Origin: Curtobacterium sp. TC1
GTDB lineage: Bacteria > Actinomycetota > Actinomycetes > Actinomycetales > Microbacteriaceae
NCBI RefSeq assembly: GCF_019844075.1
Contig: NZ_CP081964.1
Location: 2,542,001 to 2,606,000 of the forward strand
Length of the DNA: 64,000 nucleotides
Direction of reading: 5' to 3'
In this document: positions 58,721 to 64,000 of the stretch, piece after piece
Position numbering within the stretch: the stretch's first letter is position 1
Layout: the number at the start of each line of letters is the position of its first letter
Program-made: the position numbers and the translations under genes
Notes under the pieces: model-generated
What the model was told of the DNA's origin: nothing
The model's database searches: none
Seen by the model: the letters and a program-made list of their open reading frames with translations, nothing else

Positions 58721-59157
58721 GCCACGCTCCCGCGCTGTGATTCCTCCTCGAGCACCTCGGCGATGCGCCGCAGCGCCTCGGGTGAGAGCTCGCCGGGGAA
58801 GGTGCGTGCGGCGAACCCGCTCACGCGGGCCGAGCGCAGCGAGCGGACGAGGGCGAGCTGCGCACCGATGCGCTCGGGGACGTCGCTGTCCTCGAGCAGG
58901 AAGCGCTCGTCGACCTCGAAGAACCCGGCGAGGAGCCGCAGGAGCTCGGTGTCGCGGTTCCGTCGGCCGTCACCGGAGAGCATGTAGGTCCACTTCGCCC
59001 GCGAGAGCGAACCACCCCGGGTGGCGACGTACTCCTCGATCGAGGCGAACGGCACCGGGGCCCCGCGCTGGGACTCCTCGAAGTCGAGCAGCAGGTTGAT
59101 GCGCCGTGCGAGTTCGGCGGCGTCCAGGACCCCGCCCCTCGGATCACCGGTCTCCAT
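58717..59157 (-). CDS. XRE-family-like transcriptional regulator
   Basis: A 146-residue protein. Residues ~15-105 (LARRINLLLDFEESQ, GGSLSRAKWTYMLSGDG, LLRLLAGFFEVDERFLL) match the HTH-plus-helix layout of XRE proteins that precede ImmA peptidases. The C-terminal ~45 residues are helical and could be the peptidase-sensitive or dimerisation part. GGGGAGGAG lies seven bases before the ATG. First of three coupled genes, divergent from the YigZ-family gene. Confidence 0.8.
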   Translation of the reverse strand: METGDPRGGVLDAAELARRINLLLDFEESQRGAPVPFASIEEYVATRGGSLSRAKWTYMLSGDGRRNRDTELLRLLAGFFEVDERFLLEDSDVPERIGAQLALVRSLRSARVSGFAARTFPGELSPEALRRIAEVLEEESQRGSVA

Positions 59158-59220
59158 GTCGGACTCCTCCCCAGCCGTGCGTGCACGACATCGTAGCGCG
59201 GCGGACACGGTGCACGCCGT

Positions 59221-59226
59221 TAGCCT
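59221..59226 (+). promoter_or_regulatory. Leaderless -10 box of the YigZ-family gene
   Basis: TAGCCT, six bases, then the ATG at 59233. Confidence 0.6.
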
Positions 59227-59232
59227 CGGGGC

Positions 59233-59883
59233 ATGGCCCGCAGCTTCCCGTCGACGATCGCCGAGCCGGTCGAGCACGAGATCGTCATCACGAAGTCGCG
59301 GTTCGTCACCACGGTCGCTCCCGTGTCGGACGTGGCGGACACCGAGCGCGTCATCGCCGAGGTGAAGCGCCGGTACTGGGACGCCCGGCACAACTGCACC
59401 GCGATGGTCACCGGCACGCTCGGCGACCAGGCACGGTCGTCGGACGACGGCGAACCCTCCGGCACGGCGGGCGTGCCGATGCTCGAGGTGCTCCGGCGCC
59501 GCGACCTCACCGACGTCGTGGCGGTCGTCACCCGGTACTTCGGCGGCGTGAAGCTCGGCGCCGGCGGACTCGTCCGCGCCTACTCGAGCTCGGTCTCCGA
59601 GGCCCTGGACACCGCCGCACTCGTCCGACGCGAGGCGCTCACGCAGGTGCACTTCGACGTCCCACACGCCGAGGCCGGCCGGCTCGACAACGTCCTGCGC
59701 GACTGGGTCCGGCACCACCACGCGTCCCTCGGTGCGACGGTGTACGGACCTGCGGCGACGTTCGAGGTCTGGGTGCCCGCCGACGCGCTGCCGACCCTGT
59801 CCGCGGACCTCGCAGCGGCCTCGGCCGGTGCGGTCGACCTCGTCGTGGGCGAGGAACGGATCGTCGACGTGGCCGCCGACTGA
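59233..59883 (+). CDS. YigZ/IMPACT family protein
   Basis: A 216-residue protein. The N-terminal UPF0029 domain shows KSRFVTTVAPV, HNCTAMV, the acidic SSDDGEPSGTAG loop and VTRYFGGVKLGAGGLVRAYS, the family hallmarks. A C-terminal DUF1949-type domain follows from about 140. YigZ-like proteins are thought to act in translation control or peptide processing, but the reaction is not established. Complete and of normal length. It is followed by a hairpin shared with tRNA-Lys. Confidence 0.92.
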   Translation: MARSFPSTIAEPVEHEIVITKSRFVTTVAPVSDVADTERVIAEVKRRYWDARHNCTAMVTGTLGDQARSSDDGEPSGTAGVPMLEVLRRRDLTDVVAVVTRYFGGVKLGAGGLVRAYSSSVSEALDTAALVRREALTQVHFDVPHAEAGRLDNVLRDWVRHHHASLGATVYGPAATFEVWVPADALPTLSADLAAASAGAVDLVVGEERIVDVAAD

Positions 59884-59946
59884 ATCCGACCGCCGGATGC
59901 ACCTCGGGCGTGTCCCGCTCGGAACCCGTCCACACCCCGGGAACGC

Positions 59947-59982
59947 ACGAAGGCCCTGACTCGATGAGTCGGGGCCTTCGTG
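59947..59982. terminator. Terminator between YigZ-family gene and tRNA-Lys
   Basis: Stem CACGAAGGCCCTGACTC with a near-perfect complement around GAT, just downstream of tRNA-Lys (minus strand); it can also serve the convergent gene. Confidence 0.75.
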
Positions 59983-59989
59983 ATTGCGG

Positions 59990-60062
<73 letters not shown>

Positions 60063-60155
60063 ATGTTCCGGCTTCCGTGCCGCAACGGGAATCAACAATA
60101 GCATGGGTTCTGCGTGCTCACGACCACTCGTGGGCACGGAGCGAACAGGAGCACC

Positions 60156-60626
60156 ATGACCGACCGTCTCGCCGCCGGCGACACCGCCCCCGACTTCACG
60201 CTGCCGGACCAGGACGGCGTCGAGCACTCGCTCGCCGCACTGCGCGGCAAGAAGGTCATCGTGTACTTCTACCCGGCGGCGTCCACCCCCGGGTGCACGA
60301 CCGAGGCCTGCGACTTCCGCGACAACATGTCGTCGCTGCAGGCAGCCGGCTACGAGGTGCTCGGCGTCTCGAAGGACGAGCAGGCGAAGCTCAAGACCTT
60401 CCAACACGAGCAAGCGCTCACGTTCCCGCTGCTGAGCGACCCGGACCTCGCCGTGCACAAGGCGTACGCCGCATGGGGCGAGAAGAACAACTACGGCAAG
60501 ATCGTGACCGGCACGATCCGCTCCACGATCGTCGTCGACGAGGACGGCACCGTGCAGCTGCCGCTGTACAACGTCAAGGCGACCGGACACGTGGCGAGCC
60601 TGCGGAAGAAGCTCGGCCTGGTCTGA
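60156..60626 (+). CDS. bcp: Thioredoxin-dependent peroxiredoxin (BCP/PrxQ type)
   Basis: A 156-residue thiol peroxidase reducing hydrogen and organic peroxides. PGCTTEACDFRDN contains the peroxidatic Cys and, five residues on, the resolving Cys (C-x4-C) of the atypical 2-Cys PrxQ subfamily. The catalytic Thr/Arg environment (STPGC, GTIRST) is present. AGGAG lies six bases before the ATG at 60156. Cytoplasmic. Followed by a long hairpin and a half copy of the dispersed palindrome. Confidence 0.95.
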   Translation: MTDRLAAGDTAPDFTLPDQDGVEHSLAALRGKKVIVYFYPAASTPGCTTEACDFRDNMSSLQAAGYEVLGVSKDEQAKLKTFQHEQALTFPLLSDPDLAVHKAYAAWGEKNNYGKIVTGTIRSTIVVDEDGTVQLPLYNVKATGHVASLRKKLGLV

Positions 60627-60648
60627 GGACCGGACCACAAGGCGGACG

Positions 60649-60696
60649 GGCGCGCCCCGCTCGGCGGTGACGCGCCAGCGTCACGCGGGGCGCGCC
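60649..60696. terminator. Composite hairpin downstream of bcp
   Basis: Outer stem GGCGCGCCCCGC/GCGGGGCGCGCC encloses an inner stem GTGACGC/GCGTCAC, 22 bp after the bcp stop. Rest of 60697-60828: a half palindrome copy and GC-rich short inverted repeats; nothing coding. Confidence 0.6.
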
Positions 60697-60728
60697 GACC
60701 GAGCCAGCGAGGGAGGGGTGGCGGCGTC

Positions 60729-60747
60729 GCCACGGGCCTCCCGTCCG
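60729..60747. repeat. Half copy of the dispersed palindrome
   Basis: The right arm GCCACGGGCCTCCCGTCCG is intact, while its left partner is degenerate (GGGAGGGGTGGC). This is copy 3 of the family, again between convergent genes. Confidence 0.6.
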
Positions 60748-60828
60748 CTGGTCTGCAGACCGCCCTCGCAGGCTCGGCCGGCGCTGGCGCCGCGCGCCGC
60801 TGGCGCGTCGCCCCGTGCGGGGCGCGCG

Positions 60829-61251
60829 CTACTCCACCGGACGCGCGAGCGCGGCCGTCACCGACCGCGACAGCACGAACGTGATGCCGAGCAGTGCGGG
60901 GATCAGCAGGACCCAACCGACCGCCGGTTCACGGAAGACGCCCTGGAAGGCGCCGATCGCGATGGCGCCCTGCAGCACCTGCCAGACGATGATCCCCGAC
61001 CGCACCCACGCGCGCCGCTTCCACAGGCCGTTCAGCAGCGCACCGAGCCAGAGTGCCGCGACGGCCGACAGGATCGTCAGGGCGATCCCGGAGGCCAGGC
61101 TCGACGCCGGCGCGACGATCAGCTCGACGACGAGCACGACGGTGACCACGACGAGCGCCGCGAACTCGAGGCCGACCACCACCAGCAGGCCGATCAAGGC
61201 GCGTGAACGTGGCTCAGGACGGTCGACCGCGGTCGGGTCGTCATCGTGCAC
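60829..61251 (-). CDS. Membrane protein of unknown function, four helices
   Basis: 140 residues with four hydrophobic segments (LIGLLVVVGLEFAALVVVTVV, GIALTILSAVAALWLGALL, IIVWQVLQGAIAIGAF, VGWVLLIPALLGITFVLS). An acidic N-terminal tail and a short basic loop after the second helix suggest inside N- and C-termini. No family recognised. GTG start with GGAGGA seven bases upstream. It is divergent from whiB1, which may be relevant to shared control, but nothing links their functions. Confidence 0.75.
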   Translation of the reverse strand: MHDDDPTAVDRPEPRSRALIGLLVVVGLEFAALVVVTVVLVVELIVAPASSLASGIALTILSAVAALWLGALLNGLWKRRAWVRSGIIVWQVLQGAIAIGAFQGVFREPAVGWVLLIPALLGITFVLSRSVTAALARPVE

Positions 61252-61280
61252 AGTGATCCTCCAGCATCGGAACCCTTGAT

Positions 61281-61309
61281 TTGCCCCTACCAGTATGGAA
61301 CGATATTGG
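61281..61309 (+). promoter_or_regulatory. whiB1 promoter region with overlapping inverted repeat
   Basis: TTGCCC, 17 bp, TATTGG, with the inverted repeat CCAGTAT-N6-ATATTGG (61290-61309) straddling the -10. A ~200-nt leader would then precede the ATG at 61512. Confidence 0.4.
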
Positions 61310-61511
61310 AGGTCGTTTGGACGGCACGATGTGGTGTGCGTCTCCCGTGGTTCGTCGCTCCTCCCCCGAGCGTCACGCGGGCGTCAGACTCGCTTCCAGC
61401 GGACTCCTCCCCACAGTTGTCCCCTCATGCCTCATGCATGGTCAGCGTTCCGATCCCCCGAACCCCGGCCCCGGCCTGCCGTTCGAGCATCGACATCAAG
61501 GAGCACCACAC

Positions 61512-61760
61512 ATGGACTGGCGTGACAAGGCAGCTTGCCTCACCGCGGACCCCGAGCTCTTCTTCCCCGTCGGGAACACCGGGCCCGCCGTCGATCAGAT
61601 CGAGAAGGCCAAGTCGGTCTGTGCGCGCTGCACGGTCACCGAGATGTGTCTGCAGTACGCACTCGAGAACAACCAGGACTCCGGTGTCTGGGGTGGCCTC
61701 AGCGAGGACGAGCGTCGTGCGCTGAAGCGTCGCGCCGCCCGCGCCCGCCGCGCTTCCTGA
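61512..61760 (+). CDS. whiB1: WhiB-family iron-sulfur transcription factor (WhiB1-like)
   Basis: An 82-residue protein. Four cluster-ligand cysteines are at ~9, 37, 40 and 46 (AACLT and CARCTVTEMC), followed by the GVWGG turn and a basic C-terminal tail (ALKRRAARARR) that contacts DNA. This is the WhiB1 size and layout; WhiB1 holds a nitric-oxide-sensitive [4Fe-4S] cluster and binds the primary sigma factor. Convergent with pdtaS, an arrangement also found in mycobacteria. AAGGAG precedes the ATG. Confidence 0.93.
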   Translation: MDWRDKAACLTADPELFFPVGNTGPAVDQIEKAKSVCARCTVTEMCLQYALENNQDSGVWGGLSEDERRALKRRAARARRAS

Positions 61761-61779
61761 CCCGGTCCCGCCTGACGCA

Positions 61780-61813
61780 CTGACGCCCGTCGTCCCCTCG
61801 GGGACGGCGGGCG
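61780..61813 (+). terminator. whiB1 terminator
   Basis: A 16-bp stem (GACGCCCGTCGTCCCC, one mismatch) with a TCGG loop, 20 bp after the stop. Confidence 0.75.
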
Positions 61814-61884
61814 TCGTCGTGCGCGTGGGTGGCGGGGCGGCGCGGGGCGCGGGGCGCGGCGGCACGCCGTGCGCTGGTCCTCGG

Positions 61885-61974
61885 GGTTCCACAACATGCC
61901 GTGCGTTGACCGTCGAGGTTCCACAACGCGCGCGATCGCGCGCCGAGATGCGCAGATCTTGGAACCTCGGCGCG
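61885..61974. repeat. 90-bp intergenic module, copy A
   Basis: Begins GGTTCCACAAC, contains CGAGGTTCC and later GGAACCTCG as a stem around the palindrome GCGCGCGATCGCGCGC. About 90% like the copy at 62051-62140, in the same orientation. Confidence 0.7.
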
Positions 61975-61995
61975 GCCCGAGACCCGACCGAACGA

Positions 61996-62039
61996 CGGAC
62001 GGGAGGCCCGTGGCAACGCGCCCACGGGCCTCCCGTCCG
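61996..62039. terminator. Palindromic repeat, likely bidirectional terminator (copy 4)
   Basis: An 18-bp stem with the same arm (CGGACGGGAGGCCCGTGG) as 787-830, lying between the two copies of the 90-bp module and between convergent whiB1 and pdtaS. Confidence 0.75.
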
Positions 62040-62050
62040 ACAGCCGCACG

Positions 62051-62140
62051 GGTTCCACAACACGCCGTGCGCTGGTCGTCGAGGTTCCACAACGCGCGCG
62101 ATCGCGCGCCGAAGTGCGCAGATTTCGGAACCTCGGCGCG
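62051..62140. repeat. 90-bp intergenic module, copy B
   Basis: Direct-repeat partner of 61885-61974 with scattered substitutions. Each copy can fold into a CGAGGTTCC/GGAACCTCG hairpin. No ORF or known RNA family recognised. Confidence 0.7.
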
Positions 62141-62183
62141 GGCGCGAACCCGACGCGCGACTCCCGCGGGCGCGCCCCCGGGG

Positions 62184-63683
62184 CTAGGCGGTGGCGGTCA
62201 GCCAGCGGAACGGGATGGTGATCGTCACCTCGGTGCCGCTGCCGGTCAGGGTGTGCCAGTCGATCGTGCCGCCGAGCTCGCCCTGGATGAGCGTGCGGAC
62301 GATCTGGGTACCGAGGCCCGACCCGACCTTCCCCTCGGGCAGGCCCACGCCGTTGTCGCGGACCTCGATCTCCAGGTGGTCGTCGAAGCGGCGGGCGACG
62401 ATCTCGACCTCGCCGTCGCGGCCGTCCAGCCCGTGCTCGACGGCGTTCGTGACCAGCTCGGTGAGCCCGAGCGCGAGCGGTGTGGCGGCCTCGGACGGCA
62501 GCACGCCGAACTCGCCGGTCTTCTTCGGGTGCACGGTCGTGTTGTGCGACGCGGCGACCTCGGTGACGAGCTTGAGCACCGAGTCGAAGACGTCGTCGAA
62601 GTCGACCGTCTGGCTCAGGCCGCTCGACAGCGTGTCGTGCACGACCGCGATGGCGGCCACGCGGCGCATGGCGTTCTGCAGCGAGGTCCGCGCCTCGTCG
62701 GAGTGCGTGCGACGGGCCTGGATCCGCAACAGGGACGCCACCGTCTGCAGGTTGTTCTTGACGCGGTGGTGGATCTCGCGGATCGTCGCGTCCTTGGTGA
62801 TGAGCTCGCGCTCCTGGTGCCGGAGCTCGGACACGTCGCGGCAGAGCACGATCGCACCGATGCGGTCGCCGTGGTCGCGGAGCGGGATGGACCGCAGCGA
62901 CACCGTCACGCCCTTCGACTCGATGTCGGCCCGCCACGGAGCACGACCGGTGACGACGAGGGGCAGGGACTCGTCGACGTCGAGCTGCGCGCCGATGAGT
63001 TCGGTGGTGACCTCGGCGAGGGACTTCCGCTCCAGCTCACCCTCGAAGCCCATGCGGTTGAAGGCGCTCAGGCCGTTCGGGCTGGCGAAGGTGACGATGC
63101 CGGCGGTGTCGAGGCGCAGCAGACCGTCACTGGCCCGGGGAGCACCACGGCGCGGGCCGGCCGGTGCACCGAGGTCCGGGAAGTCACCCGTCGCGATCAT
63201 CCCGAACAGGTCGTTCGCGCTCGCGGTGAAGTTGAGTTCCTGGCGGCTCGGCGTCCGCATCTCGTCCTGGTTGGAGTGCCGGGTGACGACGGCGATCGGC
63301 CGCTCGGTGGTCTGCGCGCTCTTCGCGCTGAGGCGCCGCAGCACCGGGATCGCGCGGACCCGGGTGGGGGTGTCCTCGTACCAGTCGGGCTCGGCGGAGT
63401 CGACGACGCGGGACCCGGCGAAGCTCTCGGTCACCTGGCCGCGCCACTCCTCACGGATCTCCTGCCCGACGATGTCGCGGTAGAACAGCGTCGCCGCGGA
63501 ACTCGGACGGGCGTGCGCGACGGCGACGAACGAGCCGTCCTCGGCGGTCGGCACCCACAGGACCATGTCGGCGAAGGACAGGTCGGCGAGGAGCTGCCAG
63601 TCCCCCACGAGCAGGTGGAGCCACTCCACGTCGGCTTCGGAGGAACGGCCTTGCGCGAGGACGAGGTCACTGAGGGTCGACAC
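62184..63683 (-). CDS. pdtaS: Sensor histidine kinase PdtaS-like (GAF-PAS-HisKA_2)
   Basis: A 499-residue soluble kinase. An N-terminal GAF-like domain (~10-165) is followed by PAS (~185-300), HisKA_2 with EIHHRVKNNLQTVASLLRIQ (phospho-His; quoted in part: HHRVKNNLQT), and a HATPase domain with ELVTNAVEHG and DNGVGLPEG. No membrane helices. In mycobacteria PdtaS signals to the RNA-binding antiterminator PdtaR; that partner is not in this window. GTG start from a leaderless promoter (TAGACT-N6-GTG, 63690-63695). Convergent with whiB1, as in mycobacteria. Confidence 0.92.
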   Translation of the reverse strand: MSTLSDLVLAQGRSSEADVEWLHLLVGDWQLLADLSFADMVLWVPTAEDGSFVAVAHARPSSAATLFYRDIVGQEIREEWRGQVTESFAGSRVVDSAEPDWYEDTPTRVRAIPVLRRLSAKSAQTTERPIAVVTRHSNQDEMRTPSRQELNFTASANDLFGMIATGDFPDLGAPAGPRRGAPRASDGLLRLDTAGIVTFASPNGLSAFNRMGFEGELERKSLAEVTTELIGAQLDVDESLPLVVTGRAPWRADIESKGVTVSLRSIPLRDHGDRIGAIVLCRDVSELRHQERELITKDATIREIHHRVKNNLQTVASLLRIQARRTHSDEARTSLQNAMRRVAAIAVVHDTLSSGLSQTVDFDDVFDSVLKLVTEVAASHNTTVHPKKTGEFGVLPSEAATPLALGLTELVTNAVEHGLDGRDGEVEIVARRFDDHLEIEVRDNGVGLPEGKVGSGLGTQIVRTLIQGELGGTIDWHTLTGSGTEVTITIPFRWLTATA

Positions 63684-63689
63684 CCCGCC

Positions 63690-63695
63690 AGTCTA
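63690..63695 (-). promoter_or_regulatory. Leaderless -10 box of pdtaS
   Basis: TAGACT on the minus strand, GGCGGG, then the GTG at 63683. Confidence 0.6.
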
Positions 63696-63801
63696 GGTGC
63701 GCCGACTTGTGGAGAAGGTCGCGCTCTCCACAGGCACAGAGGCTCGGTATTTCGCATGTTGCACGCCCCATACGCTCGCTCCAGCAACGGAAGGGGCAGG
63801 G

Positions 63802-64000
63802 GTGGCAGAGCAGGCACGCCGGATCGACCACACGACGACGGCGCACGCGCCGCCACTCACGATCGTCGGGCCGCCACCGGCCGAGGAGCCGGTGAGCAGC
63901 CCACCGGACCCCGCCGAGACCGCCCGAGCGCTGGGCTTGTGCGTCGCGGAGGTGTTGACCGGGTCGCGCGAGGTCGACAGCATCGCCCGGTGGATCACCG
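63802..64000 (+). CDS. Rv3235-like protein, N-terminal part (cut by window edge)
   Basis: Starts at GTG 63802 after GGAAGGGG, with TACGCT (63771-63776) as a likely -10, and remains open to the window end (66 codons). The Pro-rich N-terminus leads to ALGLCVAEVLTGSREVDSIARW, the beginning of the helix that characterises actinobacterial Rv3235-like proteins (quoted in part: AEVLTGSREVDSIARW). Those genes usually lie near secA and hpf; whether that holds here cannot be seen. Confidence 0.6.
   Translation, partial: MAEQARRIDHTTTAHAPPLTIVGPPPAEEPVSSPPDPAETARALGLCVAEVLTGSREVDSIARWIT

Overview
The window is a high-GC actinobacterial chromosome segment. The rRNA and ITS layout (no tRNA in the spacer), actinobacterial gene sets such as whiB/pdtaS and an Rv3235-like protein, many GTGA/ATGA overlaps and TANNNT-N6/7-start leaderless promoters point to Microbacteriaceae. 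A Curtobacterium-like species is my inference; I could not run a 16S comparison. I see no transposase, integrase, phage gene or CRISPR array. This is stable chromosome with one accessory-looking surface-polysaccharide region.

Region 1 (1-15 kb) is a surface glycan locus. It holds a truncated GT2, a second GT2, a Cys/His small protein, a plus-strand trio (core-2-like GT, flippase, GT4) and a minus-strand operon read from 14905 down to 6514. That operon encodes a DPM1-like GT2, a GT2, an 1184-residue fusion of a degenerate GT2 domain to a polytopic membrane protein, a secreted PIG-L deacetylase with two binding domains, and a membrane-anchored GH16 hydrolase. A free-standing adenylation-thiolation-thioesterase protein (15275-18142) follows.

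Region 2 (18.4-27 kb) has tRNA-Gln, a thioredoxin-reductase-like flavoprotein, gltX and a complete rRNA operon (16S-23S-5S, minus strand). Region 3 (27-39 kb) is branched-chain amino acid and serine biosynthesis: serA-leuB-ilvE-FAH hydrolase and ilvD/ilvB-ilvN-ilvC, with mtlD and two small membrane genes between. Region 4 (39-52 kb) carries trehalose synthesis (otsA-otsB), a large Pro-rich membrane protein, a CorA-family channel, an ArsB/SLC13-like permease, an MscS channel and a glycine-betaine type ABC transporter (proV-proW-proX). Together these look like an osmotic/ionic stress neighbourhood. An amino acid permease follows.

Region 5 (54-64 kb) is regulatory. It has an OmpR-type response regulator/histidine kinase pair with a PepSY-like lipoprotein, an XRE-ImmA/IrrE-membrane protein trio, a YigZ/IMPACT protein, tRNA-Lys, peroxiredoxin Q, WhiB1 facing PdtaS, and the start of an Rv3235-like gene.

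The most notable non-coding signals are three. First, identical CTGAAGC-N4-CTGAAGC tandem boxes lie exactly the same distance from the start codons of the response regulator and the lipoprotein, which suggests a self-contained regulon. Second, a palindromic terminator-like repeat family (CGGACGGGAGGCCCGTGGC arm) occurs at convergent gene ends, often beside locally duplicated modules. Third, many genes carry leaderless promoters.
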